A program made the position numbers and the translations under genes. This document shows positions 47,877 through 60,596 of a stretch of 64,000 nucleotides of DNA, piece by piece; position 1 is the first letter of the stretch, and each line of letters begins with the position of its first letter. Source of the DNA: Melieria omissa (Eukaryota > Arthropoda > Insecta > Diptera > Ulidiidae); the NCBI GenBank assembly GCA_963971225.1, contig OZ020267.1:51221993-51285992 (forward strand). The letters run 5' to 3'. The notes beneath the pieces are model-generated. The model was not told the origin of the DNA. It did no database searches and saw only the letters and a list, made by a program, of their open reading frames with translations.

Positions 47877-48890
47877 GCGAAGAATTGTCTATGTATTAAA
47901 TAGGTATGTAAAGAGTCGTTCCTCACAAACTTTACCAATTTCGCACTCATATTTTCACCCTTGTTAAAATAAAGAAGACTTTAGGCTCTGATGAGATTGC
48001 AAGTCTAGCAGTTTTATTCAAATTAAGGAATTTAAACGTAGTTCCGCAAGTAATATTACAGCATTGTAAATATGAAATAGTAGAGCGATAATCCAAAAAT
48101 TTCTAAAATCAAATAATACAAACACAAGTTTTGCATGCGCACTAACATTACAACAAAGAAATCATAGAGCAAAAATATGTAAATATTTAGTTTCGCAATA
48201 TTTAAAAAAGCTCTACAGACGACTTTGTTTTATTTGAGCAATTATGCTTTGATAAGTCATTCAGCACACACACACACAAATTGTGCAGGTAACAACAAAT
48301 CTTAATGCCAGTGTTTTCCGTTATGTGTAGAATATGTAACGGTTCGAATTTATAACACAAAAATGTAAATCTGCTTTGTGAGAAAATTGTGATTTATTAT
48401 TACTTTAATATTAAAGTAAATATTCTTTACTAATTTTGATAAAAACTGCACCACTCGGAAACTGTTGTAAATTAGTTATGAAAAAAGTTCTGTGAATGTT
48501 TTACTTTAGAGTGAATTTATTTGCTAGTTTTGATAATTGATATTGTTATACATATTTTAGAGGTAGCTTGAATAATATTCCGTTTATCCATTGTGAAACC
48601 GAGGCGAATTGCTTAAAGCATTTTACAAAGCATGATAGAACCAAGACGCGTATAAAATACAATACAATAAATGTTAAATAGATTTATTAAAAAAAAACAC
48701 CTGCATTTATTTATTTCAATTCCATAGGGGAAAACTGCCGAATGGTCCTCCTTTGCAACTGGAATTGCTAAGGTTCACATAAATGTGGAAGGAGCCATCT
48801 ATGACATTCGAAGCAGTTAAACTACACACTGCTGCGAACAAAACTGTTTGCTTTTCTCTTTCAGATCCAATTTCAATACATATATGCGTT
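47877..48890. other. AT-rich noncoding DNA downstream of lodestar
   Basis: No gene or repeat is recognised. A short (CA)n lies near 48266. Confidence 0.35.
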
Positions 48891-48893
48891 GTG

Positions 48894-48899
48894 TTTATT
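48894..48899 (-). terminator. Candidate polyadenylation signal of lodestar
   Basis: AATAAA on the minus strand lies about 190 bases past the lodestar stop codon. A second AATAAA overlaps just beside it. Confidence 0.45.
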
Positions 48900-49089
48900 T
48901 TATTTTAAAAGATCTCTTATAAAAAAGTAATATTTAATAAAAGGTAAAAGTCGTATGCTAAAGTGTACATAAAAAATTCCATAAAAAACGATCACGACTT
49001 TGAGAGCAACAATGGAACGGCTTACAATAAGACAGATACATGCGTAAATGCAATACAATAGTGAGGATTTGATCCAACAGGGACCGCAA

Positions 49090-52000
49090 TCACATGCCGA
49101 AGAGTCCTCTGAGATCCTCCATGGTGAGTTTGCTACCCTCAGCGGCGCGAACTCCGGTTAGCACGCCGTCTGCTATTGACATTTTGTGCTCTTGCAACGC
49201 TTTTATGCGCTCTTCGACCGTGTCTTTGCACATGAATTTGTAAATTACAACATCTTTCTTCTGACCAACACGATATATGCGGTCCTGTGCCTGCGCCTCC
49301 AATTGTGGGTTCCAGTGCAAGTCGATCAGCAGCAGATGATTGGCGCCCACCAAGTTAAGGCCCACTCCACCAGCTGTCAGCGATAGCAAAAGAACACGCT
49401 TGTTGCTGGCGGCATCATTGAAATCGGTGACGATTGCCTGCCGGTTTTTCACCGGTATTGAGCCATTGAGTGAGAGTGTTGCAATGCCCTGCGATTCCAA
49501 ATGGCTTTTCAAAATATTCAAAACACTGGTCCACTGCGAAACCACAATGGCTTTGTCATCGCCTTTTAGTACGCACTTTTTCAGAGTTTCTATAATTTTT
49601 ATCATTTTCGAGGAGGGACGTTTCAGGTCAAAAACTGGATTATTGCGTTGCAGCACTTTCGCAGATGCCCGAGCTATGACCTCTTCTTCTGGCTTAAGAA
49701 CTTCGTCGCCTTCAAGGCTGTTCTGTGGTGAGTTGTCGGTAATGGCGAGTTTGTTTAGTTGATCGAGTAAGTCGATTTTTGGTTTGTCGCTATCACTGTC
49801 GGAATCCATATTGTCTGCTTCGGCGTCCTCTAGCATCTGCAAAAGCAAAACATTTGTCAATTAAACATTACTCATCACAATTTGAGATCTAAATCGGTTA
49901 ACATCTAGTTTTGCTAATGGCAAGTAACAAAAGATGATAACTGCAATAACTGTTGCTATTACCACACCTTACACCACCTCACCAATTGCATTTCTACACC
50001 CCCTTTGTTCTCACCGAATCAATTAAGCCTGGATGACAGCATATCTGTCGTAATCTCAGCAGCAGTACCAGAATTTCGTGCGATTTGACTTCCTTAGTGC
50101 CTTGATGCATTTTTGTAAATTTCTGATGAACTTTATAGTAGGCACCGTTCGGGTCTTTTGTTTGCATGAAGGTAGGCCGGTTTCCCTGTTCCGTATACAT
50201 CAGATCGGTATTACGTTCGGCACGCTGAAACAAAAACTGCGCAAATAACGTGCGCGAATAAACCATGATTTTCTGATACACGTTCATCTCGTTCTTGTCG
50301 AGTTCCACTGCAATCAAATCGGTGCGTTTCTGCGGAAGACACTGCAATAACCCGCGTTCCTGCAGCAAAGCCTTAGTGCGACGCAACATCAACGTTTTCA
50401 TCAGTGCATTTAAACGCTGCTGCCCGCCAGCGCTTTTGTTGTCAATCCACTTCTTCCAGTGGGGCAGCTCATCAAACGGAGTGCAGCGCAAAAACTTCAG
50501 CAAAGCAAACACATCCATCTCCTTGTTTTGAATGGGTGTGCCTGTCAGAGCCCAGCGACATTTACCACGCAATCCGCAAACGGCAACGGACATCTGGGCC
50601 TTGTGGTTTCGTACCACGTGTGCCTCGTCCAAAATGATACGGCGCCATTTGATGCCAAAGAGAGCACCCTCCGTCTTCATCTCGCGTCCCACAATGTTGT
50701 ACGTGGTCACTACGATGTCGTAGGTGCGCAGATGTTTCGGTTTGGTATCGCGGTTGTTGCCGTGATGCACGCAGACGGTGAGTCTGTGGCGCTTAACTTT
50801 GCTGTCAACCTCACCCTCCCATTGCCGCACCAAGCTAGCTGGACACACTACTAACGTGCCCCCGTGGTAAACTGAAAATGACACATTCAAAAACACCGCA
50901 GTCAACAAAAATAAATCAACACGCACAACTCCGTCGGCCCTTCGATGTCCAGCGCTCATTCGCTTCTCCGTCATCACTCTCGCTTTCTTCTTCATTTGCT
51001 GGATTCTCGTTGTCTTGATTTTTCCCGTCCAACACCAATGATATCATAGTGAGAGTCTTGCCTAAGCCCATGTCGTCAGCCAGTATGCCGCCGCGTGGCT
51101 TCTGCTTCTCGCGCCAGTTCATCCATGCCAGTGCGTGTTTTTGGTGGTCCATTAAAGTGACTTTCAAGCCCTTAGGATCATCCGCAAGCACATCCTCGGT
51201 TGGACATGACTCCAATGAACTGTGAAGATCCTGAACAAAAAATTAATCGGACATGAATCAGAATAATAAGAAAACTTCTAGTCACTGGGCCACGACTAGC
51301 CCATCAGATAGATGTGTGAAAATATTTTCAATCAGCGAATGCGAAATTCAATGTCATCCTTCTACATTCAATGCAAACTAACTCATGCAATCGAATGCGA
51401 ATGACTACTGAATCTCAAGCACTCAGTCAGATATCCGTTCTAAGCGCAATCATCATATTGGTATTTTGTATGTTATTGCAAATCTTTATATTGATTGCAA
51501 GGCAATCAAGATTCTCATTTGCACACCTCAAATACGATTTATGGATTATAAAAAAATAGATTCAAACCTTCAAGCGCTCCACGGTCAGCTCACGCTGCGT
51601 GTTAAATGTGGCCATGCCCTGTTTGCCCGTATGTACCGGCTGTATTTGATTTACTGCTGCAGAAAGCTCATCCCAGGAAGGTGCTGCGCTGTTAAAGAAA
51701 GCGTTCTTCTTTTGTGCATCCTGAGGCAATGGTGGTGACTTAAAGACGGGCGGGCTAATGACATCTTCAACTTTCATGGAAGCGATCTTTTGTTCTTTAA
51801 GCAACAACTCACTACGCAAGCGGTCAACACGCAACGACAACTGGCGTCCACCATCTGGCAGACTCTTCGATATCTTCTCCAGAAGCTTCTCAGCACTTTG
51901 CAACTCGAGCTTCAGATCCTGAACTTTTTTTAATTCCTTATTAAAGAATTCCTGCGATACGTACTCAGCAACTTTGGCCGCTGCTTTTGGCGTACCAGAC

Positions 52001-53186
52001 TTGGGTGGCAGTTGGCTGGTGATTTTTGGTTGCAGCAAGGCAGGCTTGGGTTTAATCTGGTTGTCGCCACCAGCGATTGGGTTAGCTTTCGACAAATCAT
52101 TTTCATCGTTCTCACCATCACTGCTGGATATCTCAATTGTCTTTTCATGTACACTGACCACCTGAACATCGCTTTCATCCGACTCAACTGGGGAACGGTG
52201 GCTGGGTTGGGGACTTTGCTGGCAAATGGTAGACGAGAGTTTTTGCTTGATGGCTCTCTCGAATTGCATGCTGTAGCGTGCTGAACTCATGGGTGAATCG
52301 ACAATGTGGTTATTGTTTTCGCGGTTTAGTCGATTTGGAATGTTTGTAATACTTTCTAATAAACGAGAACAAACTTATATGAGAGGTGAGAGTAAAGTGA
52401 CCTACAACATACCATTCACAGTCTTAGTTTCCTCATTTTGATCGATCGATGCGTTCGACTCTTCAGTGTGATCCAAAGAACTTTGTACTGACTTTTCAGC
52501 TGCCGACTTTTCTAGAAATGAATTCTTTCGGTCCGAGCCAGACGCTTCGTCGCTGTCACTTTCACTCGCCGCCTGCAGCGTAACATCACGGTATTTCGTT
52601 AAGTTGCTTCGAGGCAACTTGCTGACGTTTGCTTCTTCCTCCATTTCCTCGTCGGCCGATTCAACGGTCGAAAGATAAATCTCGCTGGAATCGGATAGAT
52701 CAGCGGGGCGCACTCCGGTTATGCTCATACGTGTGCGTGGCGACAACACCTGCCGTTCAAACTCTTCTTCCTCCTTGGTCTCATCATCTTTGTCGGTGTC
52801 TTCTTCGTTGCTACTGCTGGCAGATTCTTTGTATGATTCATCAGAGTCTGACTCAATCACTGCGGCGCGTTTCTTTTTGGCACCATTGCTCCGCCTGCGC
52901 ACAACAACACTTTCATCCGCACCTGTGTCGAGCAAATCAATGTCGATTAAATTTTCATAGAATTGTGTCTGTTGCTTTGTAACCATTTAGTTTTCACTTA
53001 CTGTCGTCGGCATCAGAGTCCTGAATGACCAACTCATCGCTAGGCAACTCCGACTTATCGCCACCTACAACATTCGCAAAATTATAAGAAGTTCAGCTCG
53101 TTTCAGGCTTGTGCCAACTTACTTTGCGATATCGATTCTGTACTTTGCTCGTCCCCGCTGGAAATGACTTCGTCAGAATCAGACAT
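49090..53186 (-). CDS. lds: lodestar: SNF2-family ATPase, transcription termination factor 2 orthologue
   Basis: Seven exons join in phase: 53186-53123, 53064-53002, 52922-52413, 52355-51568, 51230-~50927, 50871-50015, 49836-49090. They give about 1110 aa (the Drosophila protein is about 1060). Lodestar/TTF2 releases RNA polymerase II transcripts using ATP, notably at mitosis, and is needed for chromosome segregation. Residues 1-215 are acidic and Ser-rich ([14 protein letters not shown] start). The ATPase core begins near 495: motif [12 protein letters not shown] (Lys about 533), [12 protein letters not shown], motif II ILDEAH (about 656-661), motif [13 protein letters not shown]. Exon 7 carries the helicase C-terminal domain: [19 protein letters not shown], and the arginine finger motif [11 protein letters not shown]. 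The exon 5 donor could be three bases further upstream (50930). No lesion is seen, so it should be functional. Confidence 0.95.
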
Positions 53187-53189
53187 CAG

Positions 53190-54510
53190 GGCGGTGTCCT
53201 TCAAGGCACGTTTTGAGGAAAAATTTCAATAAAAGGTAAATGCTAACCAATGCCACCAGTTCCAGTAATCGCTGCTAGTTCCTTGTCACATGTAAAATAT
53301 ATTCAAAATGCAACGCAAAAGTGTCCCACTTCGACATCTGACAGCACACCAAGTTTCGACTGTGCTGCCAAGTTGCAACGATTTATAACTCATGGCCGCA
53401 CACATTCAAGACGGTTACGACAACGCCAGACAGCTTGCAAATAGCGTTGCCTTCGATCGTCGCCGTGTAGTCAATTACTTGATTACAATGAAAGCAGCAG
53501 CAACATCATCACAATCATATATCTTAAGCTCCTAAGCAGAAATTTAAAGTGCTTGCGGACTTTCTCTGTTAAGTTTTATCATTCAATTATCACTGTAAAA
53601 CAACAAAACTAGTAAAATTTTAATTAAATACTTTTAAATCCCAAAATTGTAAAGCATACAGAAAAGTTAAGGAAAACACTAGAGGTAGTGATGGTAATCG
53701 CTTGGGTTTTGGTGCCTAGGAAATAGAGAATAGTTTTATGTTTGGCGACATCAACCACTGCAGTCGTTGGTTGTGTCATAGTGCAGTCGTCAAAAAAATC
53801 ATATCCATGGAAACGTTTCGATTATTTACTTTACCAGATGCAGTCGTGTCGCTGTGTGTTCGGGACATATATCGGAATTTTGAATTCTGCATATTGAATG
53901 ACATTATTTTTTATGCAAGATTTTTTTTTTATCCATCTAAAGTTGAAACTACAAAGCTTTTATAAGTATTATTTAACGCTAATGCAACCTAGTTCGTTAT
54001 TATAAATTTAAGAACAAGACCAACACTGAGTTTTATTATGCAATATTCGATTTTGTTAGAGAAATGTTTCAGTATTCATTCAAAATTAAAACAAGACCTG
54101 TTGAAGCATCCGTCCTTAATATTTTATTTCATTAATCAATCTCTAGCTAATGCATACATCATAAAATTCGACCCATGAGTCCAGATAGGAAGAGGCAATC
54201 TTCCGAAAGAAAACTATTTGGCAAGAAAATACTACTAGCCCGTATATTTAATTTGGTAAAAACTTAGAAACATCAAATATGTATTGGATTTATTTATTCT
54301 CGTTGTCTAAACGTATTATATATGCGGTGGCAGCGCCGCAGGTTTCGTATATCTGTCTCTTTTGCACAACATTAATTGACAATCAATGGTGCCGTCGGTT
54401 TTGACGTTTCGGCGAGTGTGATTTTAGTGTTTCTCATTTGAAGTTGAGTTGCTCTTGCTGCGGCTGCTGTGAACGAATTACTGAAATTTACAATTAAAAC
54501 ATTACTGCAG
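53190..54510. other. Intergenic region between divergent lodestar and merry-go-round
   Basis: About 1.3 kb separates the two start codons, which face away from each other. The promoters of both genes should lie here. The sequence is AT-rich with no TATA box at a sensible position for either gene, as expected for fly housekeeping promoters. No other gene is seen. Confidence 0.5.
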
Positions 54511-54514
54511 CAGG

Positions 54515-55297
54515 ATGACTGGTATCATGAACACCGTAGAAATGCCGAAATTGCCAGAAAACCAAAAGTCCTTCGCCGGCATACCGGAGGCAGTGTTTCT
54601 GGTGAGTAGTGTTTTGCTGGCTGGCCCTCGATATGTAGCTGGTGCCACCCTAACCTTACAAGTGGAAACGAGTGGGTGCGGGCGGGTGTTTCTGCGCATG
54701 GGACGTTTGATTAATCATCAAGTTTGCAATTGCAGGAAGAAATTGATACGTTTATGGGGCAACCAGAGAACGAAGAGAACTGCGAGAAGGTACTGCAGCG
54801 CCTGGACGAGCAGCATAGTAAATACAGATTCATGGCATTCAATTTGGAGGCTCGACGCCGCAAGCTGAAGTCACAAATTCCAGATCTCCAGCGATCGCTG
54901 GAGATGATCAACGTCCTACGAAAGGAGACGGAAGAGCGCGAGACGCAGTTCCTGCTCAGCGACCAGATCTTCATCAAAACACTGGTGCCACCCACCAAAA
55001 CGGTGTGTCTGTGGTTGGGTGCCAGCGTGATGTTGGAGTATCCACTGGATGAAGCTGAAGAGCTGCTCAAACAGAATATGACCTCTGCAATAGCAAATCT
55101 GAAAACTGTAGAGCACGACCAGGACTTTCTGAGGTGAGCAACTAACTTGGGCCTATGCGAGTGGCTGAAACTAACGTTAGTGCATTTTCAGAGACCAAAT
55201 AACAACCACAGAAGTGAATATGGCGCGCGTGTACAATTGGGGCGTTAAAAAGCGTCAAGCCGCCGCCAAGACTGCTGCAACCAGTTCGACATCGTAA
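54515..55297 (+). CDS. mgr: Prefoldin subunit 3 (VBP1), merry-go-round orthologue
   Basis: Three exons join in phase: 54515-54601, 54736-55133 and 55192-55297, giving 196 aa, the family length. Prefoldin is the hexameric cytosolic chaperone that passes unfolded actin and tubulin to the CCT chaperonin; subunit 3 is an alpha-type subunit. The fold is readable: an N-terminal helix (FLEEIDTFMGQPENEE, then VLQRLDEQHSKYRFM), a central beta-hairpin region (FLLSDQIFIKTLVPPTKTVC, then LWLGASVMLEYPLDEAEELL), and a C-terminal coiled-coil helix (TTTEVNMARVYNWGVKKRQ). The TEVNMARVYNW motif is diagnostic of VBP1. The ATG at 54515 was chosen because it opens the first exon; an in-frame ATG follows four codons later. 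Confidence 0.95.
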
Positions 55298-55626
55298 TCG
55301 CATTTAGAAAGAGATTCGCTTCATAGGGAGGACGTAAAACGAAATAGCAGAGCGCTTAAGATCTACATAAGGAACAAAAACTGAACTCACATTTATTACT
55401 CTTAAAAAGAAGCAGAAAATTTCAACACTTGAATGCATATAACGTTTCCCTTGCTATGTTAAACATTTTATGCTAGTTTTCTGTTTGTACTCAATTCAAA
55501 AATTAATATTTCATTATTTAACATTAAATGCGTGCGTATGAAACATATACCCAGTAGTCGTATTTAACACATTTGAAGAAGCTGCAACAGGCGAAACAGC
55601 GATTCGCAATCGAACGTATGGTTCTA

Positions 55627-55632
55627 AATAAA
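55627..55632 (+). terminator. Polyadenylation signal of merry-go-round
   Basis: AATAAA lies about 330 bases after the mgr stop on the same strand, in a region with no other gene. Confidence 0.6.
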
Positions 55633-55639
55633 ATCCGAA

Positions 55640-56680
55640 AGAATTATTGTGTGGATATCTTTTGACTCTGAATAGCTAAAACACACACATTTGTACGTTG
55701 AGAGAAGTTTGTATAAGGTTATGACCAAACTAAAAATGGAGTGTTGAGATCAATTGAAAATTAATGTGTTTTTTAAGCGCTTATTGGGAACACTTTCATG
55801 ATTCAATCTAACAATTTCTTTGAGTATGGAGTATAGATTCAATAGAAATGTAGGTTCTATATTTTTCTAAACATATTCGAAAACGACTGACGGCAATTGG
55901 CAAACATATTTTTTTAACGAAATACATATGTTTTCAAAATGTAAGATGCCTTCGCACGACGACTTTTACATTATATTACAATAGATAAGTTTTGTTTAAT
56001 AGTTAAATTCTATTATAAAGCGATTCCAATAAGTTGTATTCTAGATTTATGAAGAGTACTTGAAGTCAAATACTGTTTTTTTTACCTAATTTAGTTCCCC
56101 GTTCTCGACCCGAGTACCCAAGTTAGGTTTAATCCAAGGCGAATTCATACCAGGTGACCTCGTTGAATGAGGCTAATTTATTTTTTTTTTTGGTGGAAAA
56201 GGTCTAGATTGTCAAAATGATTGTGTAAAACTTTGACAGTTTAAAAATGAAAAAAGCAAGCTTTGTTCTGATTGGCTGATTTTGACAATCTAAGCCCAGA
56301 AAACAAAAACAAAATACATTGAAATTTTGTTGCTGTCCTTACGCTATCACCTGGTATGAATTCGGCTTGGTTCACCAACCCACAGGAACTTAAAGCAGTA
56401 ATAGGTTTTAATTTGCAGACATTTTCTTTATTCGAGAAAAGCCATAAATATGATTATATACGATTCAGAGCTTCAGAACATATCTTAGGTGTAGTTTTTT
56501 TTTAGCACAATAGCATCGATAACAAGTTAAAAGTTATTCGTTATAAATGTCTATTTCGTTATAGTTCCACTAAAGTAGGGCAATACAAGCCAAATACTTT
56601 CACAGAGATCAATGCAGTCCAATGATATCAAACGCATACGTCGACTCGCGCCAAGCGCGCATGCCAGCCTTGTTTTGATA
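55640..56680. other. Convergent intergenic region
   Basis: Between the 3' ends of mgr (+) and the neuroparsin-like gene (-). It holds the MITE at 56134-56370. AATAAA on the minus strand near 56426 may serve the neuroparsin-like gene. The rest is AT-rich. Confidence 0.4.
56134..56370. mobile_element. Small MITE with 24 bp TIRs
   Basis: The ends CCAAGGCGAATTCATACC and CCAAGCCGAATTCATACC (opposite strands) are 24 bp inverted repeats with one mismatch, both continuing into AGGTGA. The 237 bp interior is noncoding and includes an internal inverted pair around TAGATTGTCAAAAT / ATTTTGACAATCTA. No clear target duplication. Confidence 0.8.
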
Positions 56681-56681
56681 C

Positions 56682-57199
56682 TTAAATATTATATTCCATG
56701 TCTCTGCGCTGGATGTTCTTCAGCCACTGCTGAATGATCTGATTCTTGTAAGGGCACAGCATGAGGTCTCTTTGGCACAAACCGCAGTAGCACATATAGC
56801 CCTCCTTGCAAGTAGTGGTGGGGTCGTTCTCACGGCACTGATTATTCGGGCCGATTCTGCAGTATATGCGATCGGGACAAATGCTTATGGCCGATGGCAC
56901 TGTTTCGTGTCCTAAAATTGCACAAATTGGTCAATAGATGAGTTTATGCGCCGTGTGACGGGCTACAAGCAGGACACCTACCATGCTGACAGTCCGCGGG
57001 ATTCGCCGAATATGAAGCTCCGCAAATGCTTGGAGAGATTGGAGGTCTGCACAAACGAAAATAATAGTTAGCACAGTTGCTCACAATTTGTCTGCTATAC
57101 TTACATTGCTAGAGTGCCATCCAACCAAATCGCCACGACCAGGATTAGCACACAGCCGATCTGTCCGGCGTGTCCCAGTGCGTTGGTGCAAGTTGCCAT
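56682..57199 (-). CDS. Secreted cysteine-rich protein, neuroparsin / OEH-like hormone
   Basis: Three exons join in phase (57199-57105, 57046-56982, 56911-56682) to 129 aa. Residues 1-31 form a signal peptide (hydrophobic core CVLILVVAIWL, ending in TLA). The mature part has at least eleven cysteines: SICGASY, DCQHG, SICPDRIYCRIGPNNQC, TTCKEGYMCYCGLC and DLMLC. The CxxGPxxxC ... CxxGxxCxCGxC pattern matches neuroparsins and mosquito ovary ecdysteroidogenic hormone, single IGFBP-like domains acting as neurohormones on a receptor kinase. Departures are an N for the usual G/E near the GP, a missing GC after CGLC, and a longer basic C-terminal tail (QQWLKNIQRRDMEYNI). An unrelated secreted Cys-rich protein is the alternative. 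The TATA box upstream suggests tissue-specific rather than housekeeping expression. Confidence 0.6.
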
Positions 57200-57302
57200 G
57201 CTGTTGGATATGGTGCTCCTGCTATCTCGATTAGGTAGCTGGATTGTGTTATCGCTCTTGTGCAACCGCAACGTTTGATGTTGTCCTTTCGGCTAGGAGC
57301 GC

Positions 57303-57311
57303 CTTTTATAG
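57303..57311 (-). promoter_or_regulatory. TATA box of the neuroparsin-like gene
   Basis: CTATAAAAGG on the minus strand lies about 105 bases upstream of the ATG at 57199. That predicts transcription from about 57275 and a leader near 75-80 bases. Confidence 0.7.
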
Positions 57312-60300
57312 CGGACACTGATGCCGCATTCAAATGGGATGCTAATTTATGCCTCACTTAATTAATTTTTCAGGATTATGGTCAAGAATTCGCGCCCCCT
57401 TGGCCAGCCCCACCCCACTTCCTCGACACCCCACGCATTGTGTCTGAAGCTTCAACCACTTTTGCCGCTCATATTATCCTTATCGGGCGTAATTGCTCAA
57501 TGAAGCGTCTGTGTTTTCCTCCAACGCGGTTATAGGTCATTGCAATGCCCCTTCACCCACCTTGTCTCGAAGAAAAATCAATGTCGCCATTGAAAACCGA
57601 GAGTTAAGAATTTTAATTGAATCGAACGCTATTTTTAACTCTATGGAATTATTTTCATAAAATCGCTGTCCAAGAAAGTAAGAGGAAAATGCGTCGAAAG
57701 TCGTGTGGATTACTAATTGATTAGTATCCAAAGGTCAGTTAAAGCATTAGAAAAGAGCAAAGAATAAACGGTTTCAATTTAATTATTATACATTTTCGGT
57801 TAATTGAAAATTTTTTAATAGTTTCAGAAATTTGGCAGATATTCAATTCGGCGCATATAAGAAAATATGGAAACCATTTAGGTGGGGCCACAGCTTTGGT
57901 AAATCCTACAACGCACACCACGACACGGCATTGATATGAAAATTGAATAGAAGATATTTGAAGATTATGTACACCACTCACTTTTTTATTCATTAATAGA
58001 AGTTGGAAACCAATGCAACGACTGGCAGGACACAGAAATGATAGGCGCAGGGCAGTAACATAGCCGGCTGGTTGTGATTGGAAGTGACTTGTGTAACATT
58101 TGATAAGTGTGAAGGATCACGCCGCATATTTATCACTAGAACCGAGTCTTAAAATGTTAGTAGCGGCATCATCAGTATGGACATTAATTTGAATACAATG
58201 TTCTTGTTCCTCATATTTCTCATGTCTACAACTCCGAAACTATTAATATGGAGCCATACAAAATTAGTCGTTTCTTTTATTTTTGTACCGAAGGATGTTT
58301 CAAAAACCGGTTGTTGAGGGTCTTAGCCCAATCAAACTCTGACCTGCACTACAGAATACGCCTGATTGTAAGTTTCTCGTACATGATGCTTTATACAACA
58401 TAAACAAAAACAATTAATGAGGAAGCGTAAAACTAATTTTTGACTATTAACTGGCATCATGGGTTCATTTTTTGCCAGAACATCTCATCAATTAAAGTGA
58501 CAATTTTGAAATAACTTAGTGTCAGGCAAATCTTTGATCACCATCAAATCAGTTGTGTTTTGGGTAGTTGCCTTATCAGTTGAAACTCTCTCAAAGTGAA
58601 AACGAGTGTCTATGAAAACGCTCCCAATGCACTATTCGGAACTGTCCAAAACTGCAGATGAAATCCATTCATGCAATGCACAGGTCATATACGAACGAGA
58701 TAGATGGAAGATAGATAGGTGTTAGATCGTTATGGGGCAATCGCACCAGTACCAGTGTGCCAGCGTACTTAACCATTTCGATATTTTGTTGCCATATGGC
58801 ACATTGCTACTTTGTGGACGTCTGAACCCTCTGTGGGGTCAAGAATACATTTGTTTGTTGGTCCTTAGAATAGTTTGAAGTATTAGGAAAAATACGAAAT
58901 TATAAACTGAATATTAAAGTTTAAAGAAGAGAAGTATACACGTCTTTTTAATGGTATATCTTGACATAGTAAAGGAAGAAGAAGCATAAAACTTTAGATA
59001 ACTTTTTAATTTTACGTTTTCTTTCAATTAGGAGGTTTTTTTTTGTAATTTTGGCTGAAGTAAATGAAGAAATATTCAAATTTTCATTATGCGTAAAAAG
59101 TTTTATATTTAAGTAATTGTTACAGCCACAACGATGTGGTTGCTCTCATAGAAAAACACTCTAAAATACAGGGTCCGAGTAAAAAAATTAAAAAATTTCT
59201 TATGGAATGTTGCTAATGTTGCTATGTGGTTATAGAAGTCTAAAATGTAAAATTTAAAGTTTTAACTTTCCCCAGTATAAACCTGTAGCGAAAGGGTTAG
59301 ATGTTATGAACATCCATTCAATTTACTTCTCTTTTGCATCATCTTGTGCTTATTTCAAACATCATCATCAGAAGTTTCAGCCAAAATTTGTTCAATCTAT
59401 GGAAAGGTTCCTTCATACTTATACTTAACATATTTTAAACAAATGGATCATCGGTGATCATAAAGAGCAATTTTGGTTTGAGATCGTCGTTAACGTTTTA
59501 AAAATTACTTTTTGTTCATCGAAGAAAATTTAGAATTAAAAAAAGTTAGATACATCTCTGCGTCGTATGGCTTCTGCTATATCCTTGTAGCAGGGAAATG
59601 TTATGCTTCCGGTTCCTTAAACGGTTAAGCTCAGCACTCTGCTTTGCTGATGCTTCTCAAACACCTTTAAGAATGTAAGAAGTGTATCTTCTTTCTTTGT
59701 TTTCGTTCAATATGATTTCACACACTTTTCAAAATTGGTGAATGCCACATACAAGGAGTAATGATTGAATCAAAACACAAATCAAACCTCACTGAATTAC
59801 ACGGATTTAATTAAAATGATAGTTACTTACTTAAAGATTAGAAAGTAACATTAAAATATGCTACATCACACAAACACCTAAAAAGTTGTTTACCCCGAAC
59901 ACTGAAATACTTTCTTCATTATTGAAGTGAATAGACAAATTAAATCATGCTTCTTCATGCATATTGTAGATCGCGTCATATTTTGATTTAATAAAAAAAC
60001 TTAAAAATACGTGTCATTTCTTTGATTTAGAGCATTTAATCCAAGTTTAAAATTAATAGGCATGTAAATCATGTTTCCCCGTATCAACCCATTTTTTGAC
60101 CCTATGTGGTGTATTAAACTGTGTTCTATTTCACACAAATTAAAAATTCGGAAATTCATTCAGAAAGTAAAGTCAGAATCAGGCATTAATAATTGTTTTC
60201 ACTTTCGTATAGGATTTGTTTCGCAAATCAGTGAACCTGGAATGATCAAGTTATATGTATGTTCGTCTACTACAGGTTAGGGCGCATTGCATTCAAGAGT

Positions 60301-60585
60301 TTCGCAATGGGAATGCATTTTATAATAGCATGCGCTGTACTTGGAACCTGTGATCCAGAATCCACCGCGTGCGCTGTCAATATCTAAAAATTCCATTGAA
60401 GACCCATACAACTATTCAAGACTATCATAATTGCTTACAAACCAGTCGCATCTACTGCATTTTAGAGTTATATTAAAATAACTTTAGTTACAATGCACAA
60501 AATCATTAAAAATGAATGACTCAATAACAGCAAAATCTTAAACTAGAGGAAAACTGTATTGAACTGTTTTAAACAGAAGAAAACT
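57312..60585. other. 3.2 kb AT-rich intergenic stretch
   Basis: No gene, inverted-repeat element or known repeat was found. The short open frames lack splice signals or motifs. It may hold upstream regulatory DNA of the neuroparsin-like gene. Confidence 0.45.
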
Positions 60586-60590
60586 GTACA

Positions 60591-60596
60591 TTTATT
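60591..60596 (-). terminator. Polyadenylation signal overlapping the mRpL40 stop codon
   Basis: The minus strand reads GAA TAA A: the TAA stop of mRpL40 is part of an AATAAA hexamer. If used, the 3'UTR would be only about 15-30 bases. Confidence 0.6.
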
